This document shows, piece after piece, positions 19,763 through 27,823 of a stretch of DNA of 64,000 nt. The stretch spans positions 937,194 to 1,001,193 of the forward strand of contig NZ_BPIG01000001.1 of NCBI RefSeq assembly GCF_026003995.1, written 5' to 3'. The translations under genes were made by a program, and so were the position numbers. Origin of the DNA: Tepidiforma sp. Lineage in GTDB: Bacteria; Chloroflexota; Dehalococcoidia; Tepidiformales; Tepidiformaceae. The notes beneath the pieces were generated by a model, which ran no database searches, was not told the DNA's origin, and was given only the letters and a program-made list of their open reading frames with translations. Position 1 is the stretch's first letter, and the number at the start of each line of letters is the position of its first letter.

Positions 19763-22026
19763 CAGGCGAGGCCGTTCAGCGCCTCGACGATGCGGCGCGG
19801 CGACATCGGGAGCTCGGTGAAGCGGTGGCCGGTAGCGTCGTAGATGGCGTTGGCGATGGCCGCCAGCGGCGGGACGATCGGGACTTCGCCGACGCCGCGG
19901 ACGCCGTAGGGGTGACCGGGGTTCGGCACCTCGACGAGGATGGTGTCGATCATCGGGACGTCGAGCGCGGTCGGCATGCGGTAGTCGAGGAAGCTCGCGT
20001 TCACCATCCGGCCTTCCTCATCGAAGACGTACTCTTCGTTGAGGGCCCATCCGATGCCCTGGACGACGCCGCCCTGGATCTGACCTTCGACGTAGGACGG
20101 GTGGATGGCGGTGCCGACGTCCTGGACGGCGGTGTAGCGGAGGATGGTGACCTTGCCGGTCTCGGGGTCGACTTCGACGTCGACGATATGGGTGCCGTAG
20201 GCGCCGCCGACGCCCCGGGCGACGAGCGAGGCTTTGCCGGTGATCGGGCCGCCGGTGCGGGCCGACTGGGCGGCGACCTCTTTGAAGGTGAACTGGCGGC
20301 CGTCCTTCTTGCTGCGGACGGTGCCGTCGGCATATTCGACGTCGTCTTCGGGGAGGCCCCAGAGCCTGGCGGCGCGGGCGACCATCTCCCGGCGCACGGC
20401 CATGCCGGCTTCGTAGACAGCCATGCCGGTGGCGAAGGTGGTTCGGCTGCCGCCGGTGACGTCGTTGTGGCCGATGGAGTCGGTATCGACGACGGAGGGG
20501 CGGATATCTTCGTAGGGGATGCCGAGGGTCTCGGCGAGCTGCATCGCGAGGGAGGCGCGGGTGCCGCCGATATCGGTCGAGCCTTCGACGAGGTTGACGG
20601 TGCCGTCGGTGTTGACGGCGACGACGACGGAGGACTGCATGCCGCCGTTGAACCAGTAGCCGGAGGCGACGCCGCGGCCGCGGTAGGGGCCTTCGATGGG
20701 CGAACGGTAGTGGTCCGAGTTGAGGGCGGCCTCGACGCACTCCTCGTGCCCGATGCGAGGGAAGGCGATGCCGTTCACCATCTTGGTTCCCTTGCGGGCA
20801 GAGTTGACCTTGCGGAAGACGAGCGGGTCGACCTTCTGGTGGCGGGCGAGCTCGTCGATGACGCTTTCGATGGCGAAGGCGGCGGCGGGGGCGCCGGGCG
20901 CGCGGTAGGCAGCCGTCTTCGGCTTGTTCACGACGACGTCGTAGGCGTGGAGTTCGAAGTTCTCGACGCTGTACGGGGCGAGCATCGTCATCGAGCCGGC
21001 GCCGACGGAGGAGCCGGGGAAGGCGCCGGCTTCGTAGAAGAGGCTGGCCCGGACGGCGGTGAGGCGGTCGCCTTTCGCGGCGGCTTTGACGCGGATGACG
21101 GTGCCGGAGGTCGGCCCGGTCGCTTCGAAGACCTCGGTGCGGGACATGACGATCTTGACCGGGCGGCCGCTCTTCTTCGAGAGGAGGGCGGCGACGGGGT
21201 CGAGGTAGATGGGGAGCTTGCCGCCGAAGCCGCCGCCGATCTCCATGGGAACGACTTTGACCTGGGCGATGGGCTTCTTGAGCACCTCGGCGACGAGGTT
21301 GCGGACGGCGAAGGCGCCCTGCGTGCTGGTCCAGATCGTCAGGGTGCCGTCGGCGTTCCAGCTGGCGGTCGAGTTCTGGGGCTCGATATAGCCCTGGTGG
21401 ACCATCTTCGTGCGGAACTCGCGCTCGACGACGACGTCGGCCTCGGCGAAGGCGGCCTCCACGTCGCCGCCCTGGAAACGGTTGTAGCTGGCGATGTTGG
21501 ACGGCTTCTCGCTCAGCTCGCCGGTCATGAGGGTCTTCGTGCGGCGGTTTTCGTCGAGGAGCGGGGCGTCCTCGCGCATGGCGTCGAGGACGTCGAGCAC
21601 GGGCGGGAGGACCTCGTAGTCGACGCGGATGAGCTTCAGCGCCTCCTCGGCGAGGTGGGGGCTCGTGGCGGCGACCGCGGCGACGGCGTGGCCGCGGTAA
21701 AGGACTTTCTCGGAGGCGAGGATGTTCTCGCTGACTTCTTTGACGTTGACGGCGCTCTCGCCGAGCTCTTCGACGCGGTCGGCAGCGGTTGGGAGATCGG
21801 CGTGGGTGACGACGGCGAGGACGCCCGGGGCCTGTTCCGCGGCGGAGGTGTCGATGCTGCGGATGCGGGCGTGGGCGTGGGGACTGCGGAGGACCTTGCC
21901 GTAAATCATGCCGGGCAGCCGGATGTCGGCCCCGTAGAGAGCTTTGCCGGTGACCTTTTCGACGCCGTCCGGGCGGATGGGGCGGGTGCCGATGACGCGG
22001 TACTGGGGCTTTTCGACGGTCGTCAT
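19762..22026 (-). CDS. Xanthine dehydrogenase family molybdopterin-binding subunit
   Basis: 754-residue large subunit of a molybdenum hydroxylase, which adds water-derived oxygen to a heterocycle or aldehyde. The N-terminal VTGKALYGADIRLPGMIYGK domain, GGGFGGKLPIYLDPVAALLS, AYRAPGAPAAAFAIESVID, and the C-terminal GVRGVGEVPIVPPLAAIANA, which holds the catalytic Glu, are all present. It lacks the AYRCSFR loop with the Cys of aerobic CO dehydrogenase, so it is not a form I CoxL despite the CoxM-CoxS-CoxL gene order. Substrate is unknown. It overlaps its iron-sulfur subunit gene by four bases. Confidence 0.92.
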   Translation of the reverse strand: MTTVEKPQYRVIGTRPIRPDGVEKVTGKALYGADIRLPGMIYGKVLRSPHAHARIRSIDTSAAEQAPGVLAVVTHADLPTAADRVEELGESAVNVKEVSENILASEKVLYRGHAVAAVAATSPHLAEEALKLIRVDYEVLPPVLDVLDAMREDAPLLDENRRTKTLMTGELSEKPSNIASYNRFQGGDVEAAFAEADVVVEREFRTKMVHQGYIEPQNSTASWNADGTLTIWTSTQGAFAVRNLVAEVLKKPIAQVKVVPMEIGGGFGGKLPIYLDPVAALLSKKSGRPVKIVMSRTEVFEATGPTSGTVIRVKAAAKGDRLTAVRASLFYEAGAFPGSSVGAGSMTMLAPYSVENFELHAYDVVVNKPKTAAYRAPGAPAAAFAIESVIDELARHQKVDPLVFRKVNSARKGTKMVNGIAFPRIGHEECVEAALNSDHYRSPIEGPYRGRGVASGYWFNGGMQSSVVVAVNTDGTVNLVEGSTDIGGTRASLAMQLAETLGIPYEDIRPSVVDTDSIGHNDVTGGSRTTFATGMAVYEAGMAVRREMVARAARLWGLPEDDVEYADGTVRSKKDGRQFTFKEVAAQSARTGGPITGKASLVARGVGGAYGTHIVDVEVDPETGKVTILRYTAVQDVGTAIHPSYVEGQIQGGVVQGIGWALNEEYVFDEEGRMVNASFLDYRMPTALDVPMIDTILVEVPNPGHPYGVRGVGEVPIVPPLAAIANAIYDATGHRFTELPMSPRRIVEALNGLA

Positions 22027-22505
22027 GCCTGGGACTCCTGGAGCTGGCTGGCGGCGCGCTGGACGGCGCGGATGATCTTGTCGTAGCCGGTGCAGCGGCA
22101 GAGGTTGCCGGAGAGCCAGAAGCGGATGCGGTGCTCATCGGCGTCGGGCTCGCGGTCGAGCAGGGCCTTGGCGGAGACGATGAAGCCCGGGGTGCAGATG
22201 CCGCACTGGAGGGCGGCTTCTTCGAGGAAGGCCTGCTGGAGGGGATGGAGGCGGTCGCCGCGGGCGATGCCTTCGATGGTGGTGATGTCGGCGCCGTCGG
22301 CTTCGACGCCGAGGATGCAGCAGGCGTTGACGACGCGGCCGTTCATGAGGACGGAGCAGGCGCCGCAGTTGCCGTTGTTGCAGCCCTCCTTGCTGCCGGT
22401 GAGGCCGAGCTCCTCGCGAAGAACCTCGAGGAGGCTCTGGCGGGGCTCGCAGAGGAAGTCGCGGTCTTCGCCGTTGATGCGGGCCTGGACGTAGGTGCGT
22501 TTCAT
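22023..22505 (-). CDS. (2Fe-2S)-binding subunit of molybdenum hydroxylase
   Basis: 160-residue small subunit carrying two [2Fe-2S] clusters. The N-terminal plant-type cluster is in GCNNGNCGACSVLMNGRVVNACC and the second, C-terminal cluster is in QCGICTPGF with LCRCTGYDKI. Length is standard for CoxS-type subunits. It passes electrons from the molybdenum centre to the FAD subunit. It lies two bases after the FAD-subunit gene and overlaps the large-subunit gene. Confidence 0.96.
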   Translation of the reverse strand: MKRTYVQARINGEDRDFLCEPRQSLLEVLREELGLTGSKEGCNNGNCGACSVLMNGRVVNACCILGVEADGADITTIEGIARGDRLHPLQQAFLEEAALQCGICTPGFIVSAKALLDREPDADEHRIRFWLSGNLCRCTGYDKIIRAVQRAASQLQESQA

Positions 22506-22507
22506 GC

Positions 22508-23398
22508 TCAGTGGGTGGCTCCTGCGGGCTGGCCGCCGCGGATGCGGCGGAGGGCGTGTTCGAGGGCGCGGACGGTGAGGACGCGGCTGAGGTGCCGGCG
22601 CTGGGCGGCGCTGCCGCGCATGTCATCGATAGGGCTGGCAGCGGCGCGGGCTGCTTCGCCGGCGGCTTCGAAGGCCTCGGCGTCCGGTTCGCGGCCGACG
22701 AGCACCTCGCGGGCGGCGGGGACGAGGATGGGCGTCGGGGCGACCGCGCCGAGGGCGACGCGGGCATCGGCGATGCGCCCGGCCTCATCGAGCGCGAGGA
22801 AGACCCCGGACGACGCGACGGCGATGTCCATCTCGTTCCGCGGGATGAAGCGGTGGTAGAAGGCGGCGGCGCGCGGCGGGAGGGCGGGCACGCGGACGGA
22901 GACGAGGATTTCGCCGGGCTGGAGCGCGTTGCGGCCGGGGCCGAGGAAAAAGTCGGCGACCGGGAGTTCGCGTTCGCCGGCGGGCCCGGCGATGCGGAGC
23001 GTGGCGCCGAGCGCCATGAGGGCGGGCGAGGAGTCGGCGGCGGGGCTGGCGTTGCAAAGGTTGCCGCCGAGGCTCGCGCGGGACTGGATGGCGATGCCGC
23101 CGATGATGCCGGCCGCGTCGACGAGGGCGGGGAAGTCGCCCCGGACGCGGGGGTGTTCGTAGACCTCGGCGAGCGGCACGGCGGCGCCGATTTCGAGCCC
23201 GCCGCCGGGCAGGTCGGCGATGCGGGTGAGTTCGGGAATGTGCTTGAGGTCGATGAGGAGGTCGCAGGAGCGGCGGCCTTCGCGGAGCTGGATGATGACG
23301 TCGGTGCCGCCGGCGAGGAACAACACCTGCCTGCCGTTGCCGGCAAGCGCGAGGGCCTCGGCGAGCGAGCCGGGGCGGGCGTAGTCGAATGCTTGCAT
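22508..23398 (-). CDS. FAD-binding subunit of xanthine dehydrogenase family
   Basis: 296-residue CoxM-type subunit. LFLAGGTDVIIQL is the first FAD loop, IGGIAIQSRASLGGNLCNASPAADS the second with the T/S-x-GGN-x-N/C-x-SPAAD pattern. The start is ATG 23398 (MQAFDYARPGSLAEALAL), which aligns with the family and has AAGG upstream; the ATG 20 codons earlier gives a Pro/Arg-rich head that looks untranslated. First gene of the four-gene hydroxylase operon, which reads away from the DUF2207 gene. Confidence 0.93.
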   Translation of the reverse strand: MQAFDYARPGSLAEALALAGNGRQVLFLAGGTDVIIQLREGRRSCDLLIDLKHIPELTRIADLPGGGLEIGAAVPLAEVYEHPRVRGDFPALVDAAGIIGGIAIQSRASLGGNLCNASPAADSSPALMALGATLRIAGPAGERELPVADFFLGPGRNALQPGEILVSVRVPALPPRAAAFYHRFIPRNEMDIAVASSGVFLALDEAGRIADARVALGAVAPTPILVPAAREVLVGREPDAEAFEAAGEAARAAASPIDDMRGSAAQRRHLSRVLTVRALEHALRRIRGGQPAGATH

Positions 23399-23507
23399 GG
23401 ACCTTCCCGGTGGAGGATGGCGGGGGCGGGCTGCCCGCGCCTGGTAGCCCGTGATCATACGCCGGAGCGGCGCGGCCGTGTGGCCGCCCGGTAAGGGCCG
23501 GGTTCCG

Positions 23508-23520
23508 TAGAATGCGGGCG
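23508..23520 (+). promoter_or_regulatory. -10 box for a probably leaderless DUF2207 message
   Basis: TAGAAT at 23508-23513 is followed by seven bases and then ATG 23521. A transcript would start at or within a base of the ATG. An in-frame ATG at 23512 overlaps the -10 box and can hardly be transcribed from it, so 23521 is the better start. Confidence 0.5.
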
Positions 23521-25350
23521 ATGCGCGCGCGGTACCTCTTGCTGGCCGGGGCGGTGCTGCTGGTCCTGGCCGCGCTGGCGGGGGGCCGGGCCGCGCTGGC
23601 GCAGGAGAGCGGGTGGTCGGTGACGTCGTTCGAGGCGACCTACCGGGTCGGGGCGGATGGCGTGGTGGAGGTGGAGGAGCGGATCGCGGTGAATTTCCGC
23701 GCCCTCGAGCGGCACGGCATTTACCGCGACCTCTTCGAGACGGCGAAGTGCGGGCCGCCGGCGGAGGGGGTCGAGCAGCCGCTCACGCCGTGCCCGGAGG
23801 GATGGGTGCGGAAGTGGGTGTACGCCGATTTCCGGGTAACGGACGCGAACGGGCAGCCGTGGAAGTTCGAACGGGAGTCGCTTCCGGGGACGGTGCGGCT
23901 GAAGATCGGCGACCCGGATGTGACGGTCTCGGGGCAGCAAACATACGTCATCCGCTACCGGCTGGAGCGGGCGCTCGATGCGTATGCCGACCACGACGAG
24001 CTGTACTGGAACGTCACGGGGCAGTGGCAGGTGCCGATCGAGCGGTTCGCGGCGCGGGTGGAGCTGCCGGCGGGCGCGGCGCTTCGGACGGCGTGTTACG
24101 TCGGGTCGGCGGGGGCGCAGGAGAGCTGCGCGATGGCGGTGGAGGGAAGCGCGGCGACGTTCTCGGCGCGGCGGCTGAACACGTTCGAGCAGGCGACGAT
24201 TGCGGTCGGGTGGCAGAAGGGGGTGGTGACCGTTCCGCCGCCGAAGCTGATCGAGCCGGCGAAGGTCAGCGACTACCTGAAGTCCGACGCGATCGAGTGG
24301 GGCGGGTTCGCCCTGACGGCCGCGCTGGGGCTGGCCGCCGCGCTGGCGCTCTGGTGGCGGCACGGCCGTGACCGGCAGTACCGGGGCATCTACTACCTGA
24401 CGAACGACCCGACAGAGCAGACGCGGCCGCTGTTCGGCGGCGCACCGCTGGTGGTGGAGTACCTGCCGCCGGAGGAGCTGCGGCCGGCGCAAATGGGGGT
24501 GCTGCTGGACGAGAGCGCGGACACGCTGGACGTGACCGCGACGATCATCGACCTCGCGGTGCGCGGCTACCTCCACATCACCGAAATCCCGAAGCAGGGG
24601 CTGCTGGGGAAGACGGACTGGGAGCTGGAGCGGAAGAAGGACGGCAGCGACCTGCTGCCGTACGAGCGGTCGCTGCTCGATGCGCTGTTCGAAGAGGGCG
24701 ACCGGGTGAAGGTTTCGGACCTGAAGTATGAATTTGCGACGCACCTGAGCAAGACGAAGGACCTGATTTACGACGACGCGATGGCGCGCGGCTGGTTCGC
24801 CCTGCGGCCGGGGCACGCGCGGCACGCGACGGCGGTGGCGGCGGTCGGCTGGATTCTCGGGGGCATCGGGCTGGCGTTCCTCGGCGCGACGTTCTTCGGG
24901 CGGGGGCTCGCGCTGGCCGGGTTCGGACTGGGGGGCATCGCGCTGCTGGTGCTGGCGCCCTCGATGGCGCGGCGGACGGCGAAGGGGAGCGAGGCGCTGC
25001 GGCGGGTGCTCGGCTTCCGGCTGTACATCGCGACGGCAGAGCAGCACCGGCAGGAGTTCAACGAGCGGGAGAACATCTTCGCGCGGTACCTGCCGTACGC
25101 GATCGTGTTCGGCTGCGTGGAGAAGTGGGCGAAGGCGTTCGAAGGGCTGGACGACCAGGCGCGGCAGTCGACCGCCGCCTGGTACGCGGGCACGGGCCCG
25201 TTCCGGGTGGCCGCGTTCTCGGAGGGGCTGCGGAGCTTCAACAGTTCCGTTGGCGCGACGCTTGCGGCCACGAGGTCGAGCGGCGGGTCCGGGTTCGGTG
25301 GCGGCGGCGCGGGCGGCGGCGGCGGTGGGGGCGGGGGCGGCTCGTGGTGA
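23521..25350 (+). CDS. DUF2207 domain membrane protein
   Basis: 609 residues. A signal peptide ends near ALAQE (residue about 28), an outer DUF2207 domain of about 220 residues follows (EATYRVGADGVVEVEERIAV, RYRLERALDAYADHDELYWN), then a membrane segment (WGGFALTAALGLAAALALWW), a cytoplasmic region with the YLPPEELRPAQMGVLLDESA block, and a pair of membrane segments around residues 440-490. The tail is a poly-glycine stretch ending SW, typical of DUF2207 and TPM-type proteins. Function is unknown in the family; a role in envelope maintenance is often guessed. Start chosen from the -10 box placement. Confidence 0.88.
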   Translation: MRARYLLLAGAVLLVLAALAGGRAALAQESGWSVTSFEATYRVGADGVVEVEERIAVNFRALERHGIYRDLFETAKCGPPAEGVEQPLTPCPEGWVRKWVYADFRVTDANGQPWKFERESLPGTVRLKIGDPDVTVSGQQTYVIRYRLERALDAYADHDELYWNVTGQWQVPIERFAARVELPAGAALRTACYVGSAGAQESCAMAVEGSAATFSARRLNTFEQATIAVGWQKGVVTVPPPKLIEPAKVSDYLKSDAIEWGGFALTAALGLAAALALWWRHGRDRQYRGIYYLTNDPTEQTRPLFGGAPLVVEYLPPEELRPAQMGVLLDESADTLDVTATIIDLAVRGYLHITEIPKQGLLGKTDWELERKKDGSDLLPYERSLLDALFEEGDRVKVSDLKYEFATHLSKTKDLIYDDAMARGWFALRPGHARHATAVAAVGWILGGIGLAFLGATFFGRGLALAGFGLGGIALLVLAPSMARRTAKGSEALRRVLGFRLYIATAEQHRQEFNERENIFARYLPYAIVFGCVEKWAKAFEGLDDQARQSTAAWYAGTGPFRVAAFSEGLRSFNSSVGATLAATRSSGGSGFGGGGAGGGGGGGGGGSW

Positions 25351-25355
25351 GCCCC

Positions 25356-25384
25356 TTGCCTGACTAGCACGTTTGTTCTATGCT
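25356..25384 (+). promoter_or_regulatory. Promoter of VOC family gene
   Basis: TTGCCT (25356-25361), 17-base spacer, TATGCT (25379-25384): one of the best sigma-70-type matches in the window. It lies between the DUF2207 stop at 25350 and the ribosome-binding site AAGGAG at about 25409-25414 of the VOC gene, so that gene is transcribed with an ordinary leader of about 30 bases. Confidence 0.65.
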
Positions 25385-25421
25385 CCGCGGACCGCCGACC
25401 GGGCGGGGAAGGAGCACGACG

Positions 25422-25832
25422 ATGGCAACGACGCTGGCACACCTGCAGGTGAACATCGACCCCGCGCACGCCGGTTTCTACCGGGAGCTATTCACGCATC
25501 TCGGCTGGGGTGTGCTGTACGACGGGGACGGCATTCTCGGGGTTGGAGCGACGAACGATGCGAGCCTCTGGTTCGTGCCGCGGACCGCTGAAGGGCCGAA
25601 CGATTACGACCGGGCCGGGGTGAACCACATCGCCATCGGCGCGGATTCGATCGCTGAGGTCGATGCCGCGGCGGCCTACCTCGCAAGCCGCGGCGTGCCC
25701 GCGCTCTTCGAGACGCCGCGGCACCGGCCGGAATTCGCCGACGGTTCGGGCCAGACGTACTACCAGGTGATGTTCGAATCGCCGGACCGGGTGCTGTTCG
25801 AAGTGGTGTACAGCGGACCGCTCGAAACCTAG
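25422..25832 (+). CDS. VOC family (glyoxalase/bleomycin resistance-like) protein
   Basis: 136-residue single-fold protein of the vicinal-oxygen-chelate superfamily: HLQVNIDPAHAGFYRELFTH, GVNHIAIGADSIAEVDAAAA and a closing DRVLFEVVY strand with Glu as a likely metal ligand. H8 and the His of NHIAIG are candidate ligands. Substrates in this superfamily range widely, so no reaction is claimed. The ATG at 25422 has AAGGAG seven bases upstream. Its stop shares a CTAG with the stop of the convergent glycerophosphodiesterase gene. Confidence 0.85.
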   Translation: MATTLAHLQVNIDPAHAGFYRELFTHLGWGVLYDGDGILGVGATNDASLWFVPRTAEGPNDYDRAGVNHIAIGADSIAEVDAAAAYLASRGVPALFETPRHRPEFADGSGQTYYQVMFESPDRVLFEVVYSGPLET

Positions 25833-26563
25833 TCCTGTTCGAGCCAGGCGCGGAGCTGGTGGGGCACGTTGGTGATGATGCCGTCGACGCCGGCATCGAC
25901 CACCCGCTCCCAGTCGGCCGGGCTGTCAGCAGTCCAGCACCAAACGGTGACCTGGCGCCGGCGCGCGCGGGCGATGAGGTCGCGCGTGACGGCGTGGTGC
26001 TCGACCGAGATGGCCTGTCCGTGGCGCTTCAGGAGGCCGCCGAGGAGGCGTTCGACGCCGTCGCCGGCGACGGGCGGCGAGATGATGGCCGCGGAGATGC
26101 GCGGCTCGATGTCGCGGGCGCGGGCGACCATGTCCGGCGAGAAGGAGTGGATGGCGGTCCACGTTTCGGCGCCGCGGCGGCGGATGACGGCCACGGCCGC
26201 CTCGACGCTGCGCGCGTCTTGCTCGGGGTCGCCGGGCGTGGACTTCAGCTCGCACATCACCGTGAGGCGGCCATCGACGAGGTCGAGCACCTGCTCGAGG
26301 GTGGGCACGGGTTCGCCCTGGCCCGCATCGGCAGCCTGGAGGGCGGCGAGCGGGAGGTCGCGGACGCGGCCGGAGAGGTTGGTGGTCCGGTCCACGGTGT
26401 CGTCGTGCATGAGGACCGGGACACCGTCGGCGCAGAGCTGGACGTCGATCTCCATGGCCTCAGCGCCGGCATCGAGGCAGGCGCGAACGGCCGCGAGGGT
26501 GTTGGCGGGCGCTTCGCCGGCCGCGCCGGCGTGGCCGATGACGAGGACGTACGGTTTTTTCAC
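25829..26563 (-). CDS. Glycerophosphodiester phosphodiesterase
   Basis: 244-residue TIM-barrel enzyme of the GDPD family, which splits glycerophosphodiesters from phospholipid turnover into glycerol-3-phosphate and an alcohol. GHAGAAGEAPANTLAA (first His), AMEIDVQLCADGVPVLMHDD (Glu, Asp and second His) and MCELKS (metal Glu and Lys) are in place, and the closing VWCWTADSPADWERVVDAGV with DGIITNVP fits. The usual GHRG is GHAG here and the ENT Glu is Ala (APANT), so activity is likely but the substrate pocket may differ. Starts at GTG 26563, eight bases after TAAAGT; no signal peptide, hence cytoplasmic. Confidence 0.9.
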   Translation of the reverse strand: MKKPYVLVIGHAGAAGEAPANTLAAVRACLDAGAEAMEIDVQLCADGVPVLMHDDTVDRTTNLSGRVRDLPLAALQAADAGQGEPVPTLEQVLDLVDGRLTVMCELKSTPGDPEQDARSVEAAVAVIRRRGAETWTAIHSFSPDMVARARDIEPRISAAIISPPVAGDGVERLLGGLLKRHGQAISVEHHAVTRDLIARARRRQVTVWCWTADSPADWERVVDAGVDGIITNVPHQLRAWLEQD

Positions 26564-26577
26564 GGGGGCGAACTTTA
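26564..26577 (-). promoter_or_regulatory. -10 box for a probably leaderless glycerophosphodiesterase message
   Basis: On the minus strand TAAAGT (26572-26577) is followed by eight bases and then the GTG start at 26563. No ribosome-binding site fits in that space. Confidence 0.4.
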
Positions 26578-26629
26578 CTCCGCGGAACGCGTACGATGAG
26601 CGCCGCGGAGCCGAATCTTTACACTTCCT

Positions 26630-27418
26630 TTACTGTTGGCCCGGGCGGCGTCGGGCGGCGAAGCCGGCGCCGAAGCGGACGAGACGGACGGCGCGTTCGA
26701 GCGCGGTGCGCGGGGTGAGCGGCCGGCGGGGAAGGGCCGCGAGGGCACGCAGCGCGGCGTCGAAGCCGTCGAGCACCGGCGTGCCGTGGCCGGGAAAGCC
26801 GGCCGGAGGGGCGATGGCGGCAAAGTCGGCGATGGACTGGAGGTAGCGGGCATCGTCGTGGTTCGCCCAGCGGAGGGAGCGGGTCAGTTCGCCGCCGTGG
26901 CTGATGACCAGGTCGCCGACGAACGCCGCGCCGAGGTGTTCGGCGATGAAGCAGAGCGAGCCCGGCGTGTGGCCGGGCACGGGCACGGCACGGATGCCCG
27001 GGAGGACGTCAGCATCGCGGTCGACGGCGACAGCGACCGGGACGGGGGCCGGCCGGCGGCGAAAGAACGCGCCGAGGAGCCGCACCGGGTGGCTGCGGCC
27101 GATGCCGGAGCGGAGGACGGGGCGGCCGTCGCGGACGCGGCAGTCGCCGGCGCCGGCGATGACCGGGGCGCCGGTGGCGGCGGCGACGGCGGCCGCCGCG
27201 CCGGTGTGGTCGCGGTGGCGGTGCGTGAGGAGGATGGCTTCGAGCGGCCGGCCGAGGGCTTCGATCGCGGCAAGGATGGCGGGGGCGCTATCGGCGAAGC
27301 CGGTATCGACGAGCGCGAGGCCGCCGGCCGGGAGTTCGACGAGGAAGACGTTGGACCCGCGGGTGCCGTGGAGCCACCAGACACCGGGGATGACCTGCTC
27401 TGGAGCGTCGGGGGACAT
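26630..27418 (-). CDS. MBL fold metallo-hydrolase
   Basis: 262-residue metallo-beta-lactamase-fold protein. The metal motif is LLTHRHRDHTG (HxHxDH), followed by PVPGHTPGSLCFI and GDLVISHGG for the later ligands, and FPGHGTPVL for the last His. The overall pattern is that of broad glyoxalase II/RNase-Z-like hydrolases of unknown substrate. The start ATG 27418 (MSPDAPEQVIPGVWWLHG) fits family alignments; the much longer frame upstream crosses the cobalamin leader and btuC on the opposite strand and is spurious. The C-terminal Arg-rich tail is atypical. Confidence 0.87.
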   Translation of the reverse strand: MSPDAPEQVIPGVWWLHGTRGSNVFLVELPAGGLALVDTGFADSAPAILAAIEALGRPLEAILLTHRHRDHTGAAAAVAAATGAPVIAGAGDCRVRDGRPVLRSGIGRSHPVRLLGAFFRRRPAPVPVAVAVDRDADVLPGIRAVPVPGHTPGSLCFIAEHLGAAFVGDLVISHGGELTRSLRWANHDDARYLQSIADFAAIAPPAGFPGHGTPVLDGFDAALRALAALPRRPLTPRTALERAVRLVRFGAGFAARRRPGQQ

Positions 27419-27431
27419 CGGGGGGATCGTA
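27419..27431 (-). promoter_or_regulatory. -10 box for a probably leaderless MBL-hydrolase message
   Basis: TACGAT on the minus strand (27426-27431) is separated by exactly seven bases from the ATG at 27418. No ribosome-binding site is present. The same spacing is seen before the DUF2207 gene. Confidence 0.45.
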
Positions 27432-27495
27432 CCGGGGCGCGGGTTAGGCGCTTCAGCGGCGGCGGAGGGGGGTGGCGCGGGGCGCACGGCGGTGG

Positions 27496-27501
27496 TAGAG
27501 T
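27496..27501 (+). promoter_or_regulatory. -10 box of the first cobalamin-riboswitch leader
   Basis: TAGAGT inside GGTAGAGTCCGGG, a string that is repeated at the second riboswitch. Transcription from here would begin close to 27508, the first base of the aptamer. The -35 region is not obvious. Confidence 0.5.
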
Positions 27502-27507
27502 CCGGGC

Positions 27508-27598
27508 GACGTCCGTTTGCGAACCCGGTGGGAATCCGGGGCTGTCCCGCAACTGTGAGCCGCCCGCGTGGGCGGCGAGCCAGGTCGCCAGCGGCGTC
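27508..27598 (+). promoter_or_regulatory. Cobalamin riboswitch 1 (aptamer)
   Basis: The core reads GAACCCGGTGGGAATCCGGG, then GCTGTCCCGCAACTGTGAGC, a GC hairpin, and GAGCCAGGTCGCC, which matches the B12 box consensus (GGTG-x-GAATCCG, CCCGCAACTGT, GCCAGG). The ends GACGTCCG and CGGCGTC can close the P1 helix. Binding of adenosylcobalamin or a related cobamide is expected to switch off the downstream import and synthesis operon (btuC to cobU). The whole leader from the MBL gene to btuC (27432-27823) holds no other gene. Confidence 0.93.
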
Positions 27599-27599
27599 A

Positions 27600-27716
27600 G
27601 TGTCTAGCCCGCGGGGAAACGGGTAGTGGACACGTGGTTCGGCGCTTTGCCTTCCATGTGACGATGCCACTGCCCCTCCAGCGCGAGGGGCATTTCGTTG
27701 CCCGGCATTGCCGGGC
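27600..27716 (+). promoter_or_regulatory. Expression-platform module of riboswitch 1
   Basis: Three hairpins follow the aptamer. The first (27600-27633) has a GTGTC/GACAC base and an inner CCCG/CGGG stem; its 5' 24 bases are identical in the second leader. The second (27672-27691) is GCCCCTC/GAGGGGC with a six-base loop and is followed by ATTTCGTT, so it may terminate transcription. The third (27700-27716) is GCCCGGC/GCCGGGC. The first hairpin is placed like P13, whose loop pairs with L5 in known cobalamin switches. Roles are inferred from structure and from repetition at 37375-37476. Confidence 0.6.
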
Positions 27717-27823
27717 CCGAGCCCTGCGGGCATCTCGGCCGGGCGGCCGGGGTGCCCGCTCGTCACGGAAGGAGGGGCTGCCGGCGACGTGCCGCGGCCG
27801 GGGCCCGGGGGCGGGGAGCCCGG

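Noticed and set aside
19762..22026. Calling the molybdenum hydroxylase a CO dehydrogenase (coxL) from its gene order
   Set aside because: The CO-specific AYRCSFR active-site loop is missing; AYRAPG is found instead.
25255..25350. Short GGC repeats at the end of the DUF2207 gene as a repeat array
   Set aside because: They encode the poly-glycine tail normal for this protein type; there is no spacer structure of a CRISPR array, and no cas gene is in the window.
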